Shown here piece by piece: positions 8,060 through 16,297 of a stretch of DNA of 64,000 nt. Position 1 is the first letter of the stretch. Each line of letters starts with the position of its first letter. The position numbers and the translations under genes are program-made. Below the pieces are notes generated by a model. The model made no database searches and was not told where the DNA came from. It worked only from the letters and a program-made list of their open reading frames with translations. Source of the DNA: Psychrobacter sp. M13 (GTDB lineage: Bacteria > Pseudomonadota > Gammaproteobacteria > Pseudomonadales > Moraxellaceae); contig NZ_CP132194.1 in NCBI RefSeq assembly GCF_030718935.1, positions 1,674,001 to 1,738,000 on the forward strand, in the 5' to 3' direction.

Positions 8060-8550
8060 ATGCCTAACAGTGTTGATTACTTAATTGGTCATAATATCGA
8101 TTTTGATATGACAGTTCTTAAAATGCGGGTGTGACTCATACACCTAAGTTGATATGCACCAATGCAATGGCTAACTTCCTTCTTCCTATGCTGGAAAGTC
8201 ATAAGCTAGTATCCCTCCTCTATCATTTTCAACGAGATATAGCGCGTGCTCAAGCAAGAGATGCTCATGCTGCCATTGCCGATATTTACTTTGCTGAGCT
8301 GATGCTTGGTAGTTTGATTGACTTGGCTAATAGTCAGGGTCATGAAATAAGTGATTTGAAGAGCCTATATGAATTTAGCCAGATGGCACGTGTACCCACG
8401 CATTTAAGTTTTGGCAAGCATAAAGGTGAGGCTATTGCAGATTTGGCTACCCATTCAGATGGGGCTGGATATCTGAAGTGGCTACTAAAACAAGATACGG
8501 TTGACCCTTATTTAGCTGAAGCTTGCCAGCAAGCATTAGAGTCCGTATAA
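8060..8550 (+). pseudogene. Truncated, frameshifted DnaQ-like 3'-5' exonuclease with DUF3820 tail
   Basis: Directly after the IS3 right end a frame reads DYLIGHNIDFDMTVLK, the Exo II region of DnaQ-type exonucleases. It shifts at an A-run near 8120 and continues in another frame from 8122 as NAGVTHTPKLICTNAMA, then DAHAAIADIYFAE (Exo III-like), then LSFGKHKGEAIADL with GYLKWLL, which is DUF3820-like. The Exo I motif is missing, so it was cut by the IS, and one base appears lost. The 139-codon ORF from GTG 8131 is only the remaining 3' part. Confidence 0.7.
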
Positions 8551-8830
8551 ATACACTGATGTAGTCAATTTTATAGTCGAGCTATGTTCAACATTCAAAT
8601 CGATACTAGATTATGGTTTTTAAAATATCATCAATATTTGCATATGCCATGGAACAATCTTACTCTGACAAACTGGAAAAGCTCTATATGCTATTATTTA
8701 TATAGTGTAGAGGGCGGGGGTATGAAATTGAATTTTCTTAGGGGACGCTATTAATATCGGGGTTTGATTACAAATATTTTTTGTTAATTATTTATTTCAG
8801 AAAAACAAGCATTCATATTTGAACGACTAA

Positions 8831-8853
8831 GTGCTAAAATAGTATTTTAACAC
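8831..8853 (+). promoter_or_regulatory. Palindrome upstream of hipB, probable operator
   Basis: GTGCTAAAATAGTATTTTAACAC is close to a perfect palindrome, centred about 33 bp before the hipB ATG. HipB-type repressors bind such sites to autoregulate. The remaining gap from 8551 is AT-rich and shows no gene. Confidence 0.55.
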
Positions 8854-8874
8854 TCTTATATGATTTATTATATT

Positions 8875-9180
8875 ATGAACATAAGATTTGATTTTTATAC
8901 GCCAAGTGAGATTTCCGAGATTTTAGGTGAACGCTTAAAAACGCAGCGACTGGCACTAAACTTAACGCAAGCCGCTTTAGCAGATAAGGCTGGTACTGGC
9001 ATCAGTACTGTTGCTCGTATTGAGTCTGGTCAGGGCGGTACACTAGACAATATAATCAGGCTCGCTATGGCTCTTGGCATGGTAAATCACTTTTCTGAAT
9101 TATTTGATGTAGTACCTACCAATATAGAAGATGTTATCGCTAAACAAAATCCACGCTTGCGCGCCTCAAACAAAAGCTGA
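8875..9180 (+). CDS. hipB: XRE-family antitoxin, HipB-like
   Basis: About 101 residues from ATG 8875; an in-frame ATG at 8860 would add five hydrophobic residues. A single lambda-repressor-type HTH spans about residues 15-70 (LGERLKTQRLALNLTQ, ALADKAGTGISTVARIESG). It lies 18 bp upstream of a hipA homologue on the same strand, the standard HipBA order. It should bind DNA and neutralise HipA. The palindrome at 8831-8853 is a candidate binding site. Confidence 0.85.
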   Translation: MNIRFDFYTPSEISEILGERLKTQRLALNLTQAALADKAGTGISTVARIESGQGGTLDNIIRLAMALGMVNHFSELFDVVPTNIEDVIAKQNPRLRASNKS

Positions 9181-9198
9181 TATAAGGTAGCCATTTCA

Positions 9199-10458
9199 AT
9201 GTATCAACCGATATCAATTGTCAATATTTACTACCAAGGATTCGGAGACAAACGTCTTATCGGTAAATTAACGATGGATGGACGACGCCCTACCTTTGGC
9301 TATGATGCGGCGTGGCTGGCTGATGGACTGGAGCTGTCACCAATTGAGATGCCATTACGATCAGAACCTTACTATGGTGCTCATGCGTCAAGCCATTACT
9401 TATGCGGATTATTATCAGACAGCTTGCCTGATGGTTGGGGAATGCTGCTAATGGATAGATTCTTTCGAAAAACAATGTCTCATGCTACGTCAATCAATGT
9501 TTTAGATCGCCTCGCTTATATTGGTAATTCAGCAATGGGAGCACTTAGTTTTGAGCCACAACAAGATTTATCGGCCGCTGATATCGATATTAATGATTTT
9601 ACTTTAGCCAAACTGGCCGCTGCCAATCAATCGATTTTATCCGGACAAGATAGCAACATACTGGCTGAGCTCATCGTTATCGGCGGCTCACCACAAGGTG
9701 CAAGACCAAAAGCACTTGTCCTATATGATGAGGCAACCGAGTTTATTGCTACGGACTTAACAAGCGAACAGCCATCCGCAACGCCGTGGCTGATTAAGTT
9801 CCCTGCCCAATCTGAGCATAAAAGCGTTTGTCTATTAGAGTCACTTTATGCTGATAGGGCTAAGCAAGCAGGCCTAAACATGCCTGCGCATCATTATTTT
9901 GATATTGGTGAACAACATGCTGCTTTTGGGGTTGAGCGTTTTGACCGCATGGGCAATCAACGCGTTCATACTCATACACTGGCGGGTTTGTTAGATATTG
10001 ACTTTCGCATTCCTTCAATAGATTATTTGCAGTATTTGCGCTGCGTGCGTATGTTGACTCAATCGCAAGTTGCTGTAGAAGAGGGTTTTAGACATGCTGT
10101 ATTTAATGTCATCTTTAATAATAAAGACGATCATAGCAAAAACTTCTCTTTTATGATGGACAAGGCTGGCAGGTGGTCATTGTCGCCTGTCTATGATCTC
10201 GCTTATAACTCAGGTATGAATGGTTATCATCAGATGGATGTGACTGGTGAAGCTCAATACCCTACCCGATCTCACTTATTAAAGTTGGCTAAACTTGCTG
10301 ATATTAAGCAAAACAAGGCACAAGCTATTATTGATCAGGTAGCATCAGTTGCTGAGGATTTTTTGACTGTTATTAACAGTTATGATATTGAGAAAAACTT
10401 ATGCAATCAGGTCATTGGTAATATAAAAGCCAATCTCAATCGGATGGCAAATCAATAG
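9199..10458 (+). CDS. hipA: HipA-family serine/threonine kinase toxin
   Basis: The 419-residue protein has the HipA N-terminal domain (about 5-120: GKLTMDGRRPTFGYD, LPDGWGMLLMDR) and C-terminal kinase domain (about 160-400). Kinase features are the Gly-rich GGSPQGARPKA (162-172), catalytic Asp311 in NNKDDHSKN and metal-binding Asp333 in SPVYDLAYN. E. coli HipA phosphorylates glutamyl-tRNA synthetase and causes growth arrest; HipA relatives may target other synthetases. The key residues are intact, so the toxin is probably active. HipB lies immediately upstream. Confidence 0.9.
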   Translation: MYQPISIVNIYYQGFGDKRLIGKLTMDGRRPTFGYDAAWLADGLELSPIEMPLRSEPYYGAHASSHYLCGLLSDSLPDGWGMLLMDRFFRKTMSHATSINVLDRLAYIGNSAMGALSFEPQQDLSAADIDINDFTLAKLAAANQSILSGQDSNILAELIVIGGSPQGARPKALVLYDEATEFIATDLTSEQPSATPWLIKFPAQSEHKSVCLLESLYADRAKQAGLNMPAHHYFDIGEQHAAFGVERFDRMGNQRVHTHTLAGLLDIDFRIPSIDYLQYLRCVRMLTQSQVAVEEGFRHAVFNVIFNNKDDHSKNFSFMMDKAGRWSLSPVYDLAYNSGMNGYHQMDVTGEAQYPTRSHLLKLAKLADIKQNKAQAIIDQVASVAEDFLTVINSYDIEKNLCNQVIGNIKANLNRMANQ

Positions 10459-10523
10459 ACCTTAAGAAGTTGTTAAATTTGTTGTTAAAAATAAATACTT
10501 AACTACCTTAACCATTAATAATA

Positions 10524-10566
10524 AAGGATTATGCTAAGTTAGTCGTTGCGTGGTGGGCGCACCATA
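10524..10566 (+). other. Possible degenerate tRNA 3' scrap (candidate right island boundary)
   Basis: AAGGA at 10524, AGTCGT near 10550 and TGGGCGCACCATA ending at 10566 occur in the same order as AAGGA, GGTCGT and TGGGCCCACCATA in the tRNA fragment at 6191-6243, but the T-arm is missing. The similarity is short and could be chance. Confidence 0.3.
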
Positions 10567-10590
10567 TAATATATTTTTAGTTTGCTTAAG

Positions 10591-10622
10591 AACCCCATAG
10601 CCCTTTGGTTGTGGGGTTTTTT
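10591..10622 (+). terminator. Rho-independent terminator
   Basis: AACCCCA (10591-10597) pairs with TGGGGTT (10612-10618), followed by a T-run. It would end hipA or island transcription. Confidence 0.7.
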
Positions 10623-10736
10623 GTTGCTTAAACGTTTTGACCCCTGTCGTCAAATCCGTACAGTTGGGGTTTGAATAAGGTATTATCGTCACTGCTTGAT
10701 ACTTATTCTTTCAATATACGGGTATTCACCACTTTC

Positions 10737-11675
10737 TTAACGCCGATTTGTCAAAACCACTCCAGTTATCACCAGCGCGCCACCGAGTAACATCGAAGAG
10801 GATATCTGCTCATTGAGTAGCAAAGCGCCGAGCAACACACCAAATAACGGAACAAAGTTAGTAAAAACTGACGTTTGCGCCGCGCCAATCGTTTTGATTC
10901 CTTGGTAATACCAAATAAAAGGAATAACGGTGCCAAATACCGCCAAATAGCCAATAGCGGCACCGATCTTCCAGTTTAACTCAGGTAGCACCTGCATGTT
11001 TGGATTGAACAACCATACCATTAACAACAATAGCAATCCCCAAATAGCGGCATAAGTCGTTGACACTAAAGGTGATAAACCAAGCAACGCTTTCCGTCCC
11101 ACGACGGTATAGATAGCCCAACTGATTACCGCGCAGAGCATTGACAATTCACCACGGCCAAAAGCCTGACCACTGTCTTGAATCACGGTAAGTAGATGAC
11201 CATTACTGATCACGGTTAGTGCGCCCAATACCGCCAAAGAGACCCCAAGCAACATCTGCAATGAAATTTTTTCTCGATATAAAAGGGAAACCAGTACCGC
11301 CGTCGCGATAGGATTAAATGCAACAAATAGAGCGGTACGAGAGGCTGGCATTTCAGAGAGCGCCGTAAAAAAGAACAGATTATAGGTAAATACCCCAGTA
11401 AGACCGAGCGTGAAAGTGATCGCGACCTGCCTGAGCGATAGCTTTGGTAGCCTACCTTCTAATTTTATAGTGAGTAAAATGAGTATAAATACTGCCAGAC
11501 CAAAGCGGCCTATCGCTGACATTAAAGGTGAAAGCGATTCCGTCAGTAAACGCCCTGCGATAAAAGTCCCGCCCCACAGTAAGGCGACTAAGATAAGTTT
11601 GAAATAGATTGGCCAGATAGAGGGTAAAGCCAAGTCGTTAGAGGTATTGCTAATTGGTTGCATGATGTCGCTCAA
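10737..11675 (-). CDS. EamA-family (DMT superfamily) inner-membrane exporter
   Basis: The 312-residue protein is almost entirely hydrophobic, with about ten membrane segments in two EamA repeats. Typical pieces are LLWGGTFIAGRLL in repeat one and AVFGTVIPFIWYYQGIKTIGAAQTS in two stretches of repeat two. Such exporters often move amino acids or related metabolites out of the cell. It is divergent from a LysR-type gene, with a 71-bp intergenic region carrying an inverted repeat, so that regulator probably controls it. The substrate cannot be told from sequence. Confidence 0.88.
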   Translation of the reverse strand: MSDIMQPISNTSNDLALPSIWPIYFKLILVALLWGGTFIAGRLLTESLSPLMSAIGRFGLAVFILILLTIKLEGRLPKLSLRQVAITFTLGLTGVFTYNLFFFTALSEMPASRTALFVAFNPIATAVLVSLLYREKISLQMLLGVSLAVLGALTVISNGHLLTVIQDSGQAFGRGELSMLCAVISWAIYTVVGRKALLGLSPLVSTTYAAIWGLLLLLMVWLFNPNMQVLPELNWKIGAAIGYLAVFGTVIPFIWYYQGIKTIGAAQTSVFTNFVPLFGVLLGALLLNEQISSSMLLGGALVITGVVLTNRR

Positions 11676-11680
11676 TATAA

Positions 11681-11724
11681 GAGTTAACCTGATATGTGCT
11701 ATAGTATTTCACTAATGTTAACTC
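11681..11724 (+). promoter_or_regulatory. Inverted repeat between the EamA and LysR genes
   Basis: GAGTTAAC (11681-11688) and GTTAACTC (11717-11724) form a perfect 8-bp inverted repeat 28 bp apart in the divergent promoter region. It is a reasonable LysR-type regulator binding site. Confidence 0.45.
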
Positions 11725-11746
11725 ATAGTAAAATGAGCAAAAGATC

Positions 11747-12637
11747 ATGACGTTTAGCCAACTTGAAATATTTGTGGTCGTTGCAGAGCTGTGCGGATTT
11801 ACCTTGGCAGCCCAACAGTTAGGTATTAGTCAGTCAGCTGTTTCGCACGCACTGAAAAAACTCGAGGAGGACTTAGGAGTTAGCCTTATTGAGCGTAATA
11901 AGTCACAGGCAGAATTGACTGTCGCTGGCACTCGATTACTACCCCGCGCTCGAGAAATACTGGGGTTGTCTGAGACCATACGCCAAGAAGCTGCTGATAT
12001 TAAGGGGTTGCAGCTGGGTAGTCTGCGTATTGGTTCTTTCGGTCCCACTTCCTCTTTGCGCTTACTTCCTGAGATCTTAAAGGATTACCGTAAGCAATTT
12101 CCCAATATTGAGGTGCGTATTGATGAAGGAAATGACCAACAGGTCGTGCAATGGTTACAAGAGCGGCGTGTTGATGTTGGCTTCGTGGTGCTGCCAGATG
12201 AGCATTTTGATACCTTTGCATTGATTGAAGATCAAATGGTTACTCTTATTCCCAAAACACATTCATTGGCGAATAAAGACGAAATCGCACTCCAAGATTT
12301 ATGTCAGGTTCCTTTTATTCTGACCGAAGCTGGTTCAGCGCAACTCATTTCCAAGCTATTTGCAGCCGAGGATCTGATCCCTGATATTCGCTACAGAACA
12401 ACACAACTGATGACGACAATTGCCTTAGTTGCAAAAGGAGAAGGCATTGCCCTCGTTGCTGAACTGGCACTCCCTCAATCTTTGCCAACCGATGGCTATG
12501 TGGTTCGACAACTAGCGCCGCAATACAAACGAACGATTGGTTTAGCACTGCACAGTACCCGCCAAGCCTCTCCTGCTGCACAGGCATTTATAAAAATGGC
12601 CGTACAATTATTAAAAAAGGAAAAACTGGCACGTTAA
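11747..12637 (+). CDS. LysR-family transcriptional regulator
   Basis: The 296-residue protein has the N-terminal winged HTH (FSQLEIFVVVAELCGFTLAA, then LGISQSAVSHALKKLEEDLG; residues 3-60) and a C-terminal ligand-binding fold beginning at LGSLRIGSFG (about 91). Length and layout are normal for LysR regulators. It is transcribed divergently from the EamA exporter and is likely its activator. The inducer is unknown. Confidence 0.9.
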   Translation: MTFSQLEIFVVVAELCGFTLAAQQLGISQSAVSHALKKLEEDLGVSLIERNKSQAELTVAGTRLLPRAREILGLSETIRQEAADIKGLQLGSLRIGSFGPTSSLRLLPEILKDYRKQFPNIEVRIDEGNDQQVVQWLQERRVDVGFVVLPDEHFDTFALIEDQMVTLIPKTHSLANKDEIALQDLCQVPFILTEAGSAQLISKLFAAEDLIPDIRYRTTQLMTTIALVAKGEGIALVAELALPQSLPTDGYVVRQLAPQYKRTIGLALHSTRQASPAAQAFIKMAVQLLKKEKLAR

Positions 12638-12834
12638 GACGAGAATACAGCGGCTATGTGAAAATCGGGGTTTTAGTTAATTTTAATTTAATATTTTTCA
12701 TTATTTAAATTATTATAGTCAATAAAATTCATGTTTTTACAAAATATATTGGGAGCCAAAGCTTGTTATTTTCAAGCGCTTAGAACCTAAAAGTCCATTA
12801 AAAATACAAAAGCAACTCATCATCCTCAAAACAC

Positions 12835-12881
12835 AAAAAAAGCCTTTCAAGCTTTATACTTCATAGCTTGAAAGGCTTTTT
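12835..12881. terminator. Bidirectional terminator
   Basis: A 14-bp stem (AAGCCTTTCAAGCT with AGCTTGAAAGGCTT) is flanked by an A-run on the left and a T-run on the right. It separates the convergent LysR and FAD-oxidoreductase genes. Nothing else is recognised in 12638-12940. Confidence 0.85.
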
Positions 12882-12940
12882 CGATCGCATATTTTTATCT
12901 AGGTAATGGTCTTAATATTGTGGTTTGCCCAAATCCGCTC

Positions 12941-14557
12941 TCACTCTATGTTCAACATCGATTTCGCCACAGCTTCGGCCACTTTAATGCCATCAATCCC
13001 TGCTGATAATATACCACCTGCGTAACCCGCGCCTTCACCTGCAGGGAATAATCCTTTGGTATTAATGCTTTGGAATTCTTTATTGCGTTTAATACTGATT
13101 GGTGACGATGTTCTGGTTTCTACGCCAGTCAGTAACCCGTCGTCAGATGAAAATCCTTGGATTTTTTTATTAAACGCTGGAATGGCTTCACGTATGGCAT
13201 CCACAGCAAAGTCTGGCAGTGCTTTGCTTAAGTCGGTTAAGGTAATACCTGGTGTGTAAGACGGTTTTACATCGCCTAATTCTGAGTCTGGTTTACCTTT
13301 TAAGAAATCGCCAATGGTTTGCGCTGGTGCACTGTAGTCTTTGCCGCCCAATTCAAACGCTAAGGTTTCTAGCTGTCTTTGTAAGTCGATACCAGCAAGA
13401 GGGTGGTTTGGGTAATCTCGCTCTGGGTCGATGCCTACAACAATAGCACTGTTAGCGTTACGCTCGTTCCTTGAATATTGGCTCATGCCGTTAGTGACAA
13501 CACGACCTTCTTCTGATGCGGCGGCAACCACAGTTCCGCCTGGACACATACAGAAGCTATAAACAGAACGACCATTTTTGCAATGATGCACCAGTTTGTA
13601 ATCCGCAGCGCCAAGTATTTCGTTTCCAGCATTGTCACCAAAGCGGGCTTGGTCTATGGTTGACTGTTTATGTTCAATCCTAAAGCCAATAGAGAAAGGC
13701 TTTGCTTCAACATACACGCCTTTATCATGGATCATTTGGAAGGTATCACGGGCGCTATGACCAACAGCAAGAACAACATGGTTGGTTTTTAAGGTTTCGC
13801 CAGTATTAAGTGTCACGCCAGTTACTTTTGATTCAGTGATGTGTAAGTCGTCTACGCGAGTAGCAAAACGGACTTCCCCACCAAGCGCTATGATCTCGGC
13901 ACGCATTTTTTCTACCATAGTGACTAACTTATAAGTGCCTATGTGCGGTTTACTAACAAATAAAATCTCGTCTGGTGCACCAGCTTTTACAAATTCAGTC
14001 ATGACTTTACGGCCATAATGATTGGGATCTTTCACTTGGCTATATAGTTTACCGTCAGAAAAGGTACCTGCTCCGCCTTCACCGAATTGTACGTTAGATT
14101 CTGTGTTTAATTTACGCTGACGCCAAAAGCCAAAGGTATCTTTGGTGCGTTGTCTTACTTCATTACCGCGTTCAATGATAATAGGTTTAAAACCCATTTG
14201 AGCAAGGGTAAGTGCTGCTAACAAACCACAAGGTCCAAAACCAATAACAACAGGACGCTCAGTTAAATCCTCTGGCGCTTCACCTACACATTTATAACTG
14301 GTGTCAGGTGTTGCCTTAACATGATTGTCTGACTCAAATTGAACCAGTAAATCATTGGTCAAATCCGAGTCGGTCAGTGTGATATCTAGCGTATAAATTA
14401 ATTGGATATTCCTTTTATTACGAGCATCATAACCACGTTTAAACATCACAAATGACGCCATTTGCTCAGCAGAAATTTTAAGTTTTGTCGTTATAGCAGT
14501 CGTTAGATCTGCAGGTGCATGATTTAATGGCAATTTAATTTCAGTTAAACGTATCAT
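12941..14557 (-). CDS. FAD-dependent oxidoreductase (COG2509-type)
   Basis: The 538-residue protein has an N-terminal domain of about 100 residues (start MIRLTEIKLPLNH) and then a dinucleotide-binding fold with VVIGFGPCGLLAALTLA at about 103. Further motifs are QFGEGGAGTFSDGKLYS and a C-terminal FAD segment GLFPAGEGAGYAGGILSAG. This matches the conserved family of uncharacterised FAD-dependent dehydrogenases in many bacteria. The substrate is not known. It stands alone between a terminator and an IS scar, so context gives no further hint. Confidence 0.85.
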   Translation of the reverse strand: MIRLTEIKLPLNHAPADLTTAITTKLKISAEQMASFVMFKRGYDARNKRNIQLIYTLDITLTDSDLTNDLLVQFESDNHVKATPDTSYKCVGEAPEDLTERPVVIGFGPCGLLAALTLAQMGFKPIIIERGNEVRQRTKDTFGFWRQRKLNTESNVQFGEGGAGTFSDGKLYSQVKDPNHYGRKVMTEFVKAGAPDEILFVSKPHIGTYKLVTMVEKMRAEIIALGGEVRFATRVDDLHITESKVTGVTLNTGETLKTNHVVLAVGHSARDTFQMIHDKGVYVEAKPFSIGFRIEHKQSTIDQARFGDNAGNEILGAADYKLVHHCKNGRSVYSFCMCPGGTVVAAASEEGRVVTNGMSQYSRNERNANSAIVVGIDPERDYPNHPLAGIDLQRQLETLAFELGGKDYSAPAQTIGDFLKGKPDSELGDVKPSYTPGITLTDLSKALPDFAVDAIREAIPAFNKKIQGFSSDDGLLTGVETRTSSPISIKRNKEFQSINTKGLFPAGEGAGYAGGILSAGIDGIKVAEAVAKSMLNIE

Positions 14558-14676
14558 TGGTTACTCATAAACTCGTGTAGAAAACAGTCTCGCATTTTAC
14601 TGGTACTGATACAAATAAGCGAATAAATATTTTACTTATGCAGGGTAAATTTATGGATTGGTATTGTGATTTGAAA

Positions 14677-14844
14677 ATGAGCTATGCTGAAGAAACCTTA
14701 GAGATAAACTTGGTAAACTAGCGACTCGATGAGACGTTTACCATGACCAAGAAAATCAGAACTTACAATACAGAGGTCGAAGTCAAAGCTGTCAAGAAGA
14801 TAGCAGACAACAATGGCAATATCTCAGCGACTGCATACGTTTAA
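14677..14844 (+). mobile_element. IS3-family remnant (left end and 5' part of orfA)
   Basis: From 14677 the sequence matches the left inverted repeat of the IS at 6597 (ATGAGCTATGCTG, then AAACTTGGTAAACTA). A 33-codon orfA start follows at 14743 (MTKKIRTYNTEV), ending at TAA 14844. The remainder of the IS is absent. The rest of the 447-bp gap 14558-15004 shows no gene. Confidence 0.85.
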
Positions 14845-15004
14845 ATTTAGAGTGTAGCGAGCGCCTTAACCATCGGCATTGAGTGCAGACACTAGGGTAC
14901 TCGATAGAGTCTATAATACTATCTGTCAATGAGTAAAAAAGACGCCTTTTGGGTCTCCCGTCGTGCCATTCGTATAGAATGTCGTAGCGATGATATTAAT
15001 AGCG

Positions 15005-16207
15005 CTAGACTCGTTCTATCACCATGGCAAGCCCTTGCCCAATGCCAATACATAAACTGACTACCGCGTATTTTTCGCCTGTGCGCTGTAGCTCGCGCGC
15101 CGTACTTAACGCCAGTCTTGCGCCTGATGCGCCAAGCGGATGTCCGACGGCGATTGCCCCGCCATTGGGATTGACGCGTTTATCATCAAAGTCAATATCT
15201 AAACCTTTTAAGCAACCAAGTACTTGCGAGGCAAAGGCTTCATTAATCTCAATGATGGACATGTCATCAAGGGTCAAGTCAGCACGTTTTAATGCCAGTT
15301 TAATGGCTTCGACAGGGCCAACACCCATAATATTCGGCTCAATACCCATAGCACCAGATGAGAGAATCTTAGCAATAGGTTTAAAGCCTAACTTTTCCTC
15401 CGCCTGTATTGAGCCAATAATCAGCGCAGCAGCGCCATCGTTGATACCTGATGCATTGCCTGCTGTAACCACTCCATTTTCGTTTAATGGTTTTAGTTTT
15501 TGTAACGCTTCAACAGTAGAGCTAGCGCGAGGATGCTCATCATCTGTTATCGCTTTGTCTGGTGATTTTTTACCTTGCGATACTGTGATTGGCGTAATTT
15601 CATCGTCAAAGAATCCTGCTTGTTTGGCAACTTGGTATTTAGCTTGCGAGGCGGCGGCGAATTTATCTGCTTCTTCTCGGCTGATATCGTATTTGCGAGC
15701 GACATTATCGCCCGTTTGCGGCATGCTATCGCTGCCAAATTCTTTAGTCAACATAGGATTGGGGAAGCGGCTGCCAATAGTGGTATCGAATACTTTAAAT
15801 TCACGACTAAATGGCGTTTCGGTCTTGGCAAACACAAACGGTGCTCGGGTCATTGACTCAACACCGCCCGTTAAAAATATGTCACCCTCGTGACAAGTAA
15901 TACTACGGGCGGCATCGATGACGGTAGACAGCCCTGAGGCACATAGGCGATTGACGGTCTGACCGGGCGTTGTGACATCTAGTCCTGCTAGCAATGCGGC
16001 ATTGCGGGCGATATTGCGTGAGTCTTCACCCGCTTGATTGGTATTACCGATCAGTACTTCATCAAAGATGTCGCTGGGCAGTTGGTGCTTGTCGATCAAA
16101 GCTTTTATCACTGTCGCGATCATGTCATCAGGACGTACGGTTGCTAATGCGCCGCCATGGCGACCAAAAGGGCTTCTTAATCCGTCATAAATATAGGCGT
16201 CTAACAT
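15005..16207 (-). CDS. Acetyl-CoA C-acyltransferase, 3-oxoadipyl-CoA thiolase type (PaaJ/PcaF/DcaF-like)
   Basis: The 400-residue thiolase has nucleophilic Cys in NRLCASGLSTVIDAA, His in VNPNGGAIAVGHPLGASGA (split around the catalytic His) and the second Cys in VSLCIGIGQG. The N-terminal GGALATVRPDD and NQAGEDSRNIARNAALL are characteristic of 3-oxoadipyl-CoA thiolases rather than fatty-acid thiolases. The reaction is thiolytic release of acetyl-CoA, giving succinyl-CoA from 3-oxoadipyl-CoA. It is the third gene of a minus-strand unit after enoyl-CoA hydratase and hydroxyacyl-CoA dehydrogenase, as in phenylacetate (paa) or adipate (dca) pathways. Confidence 0.85.
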   Translation of the reverse strand: MLDAYIYDGLRSPFGRHGGALATVRPDDMIATVIKALIDKHQLPSDIFDEVLIGNTNQAGEDSRNIARNAALLAGLDVTTPGQTVNRLCASGLSTVIDAARSITCHEGDIFLTGGVESMTRAPFVFAKTETPFSREFKVFDTTIGSRFPNPMLTKEFGSDSMPQTGDNVARKYDISREEADKFAAASQAKYQVAKQAGFFDDEITPITVSQGKKSPDKAITDDEHPRASSTVEALQKLKPLNENGVVTAGNASGINDGAAALIIGSIQAEEKLGFKPIAKILSSGAMGIEPNIMGVGPVEAIKLALKRADLTLDDMSIIEINEAFASQVLGCLKGLDIDFDDKRVNPNGGAIAVGHPLGASGARLALSTARELQRTGEKYAVVSLCIGIGQGLAMVIERV

Positions 16208-16297
16208 AACTGTTCCTTGTTGTGTTTTGAGAGTGTATTTGATTAAAATATGGGATTTCGTAACTGTACTTGGGCGCGCTAAGTCATTAATAAGCCA

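Larger units (their letters stand above)
6597..8060 (+). mobile_element. IS3-family insertion sequence
   Basis: The ends are imperfect inverted repeats: left TGAGCTATGCTG from 6597, and right the complement of TGACCTATGCTG ending at 8060, with further similarity inward (CTGTAGA, ACTTGG). Between them lie orfA (HTH) and orfB (DDE integrase core). The length is about 1.46 kb. No clear target duplication is visible, so the flanks may have been rearranged. Two palindromic-repeat insertions interrupt the element. A partial copy of the same left end is at 14677. Confidence 0.88.

Noticed and set aside
14936-14990. Possible terminator or structured RNA before the thiolase end
   Set aside because: Pairing AGAC/GTCT around CCTTTTGG is too short and interrupted, with no T-run.
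15024-15893. A 289-codon plus-strand ORF opposite the thiolase gene
   Set aside because: The thiolase has all family motifs; the opposite ORF has none and is a codon-bias shadow.
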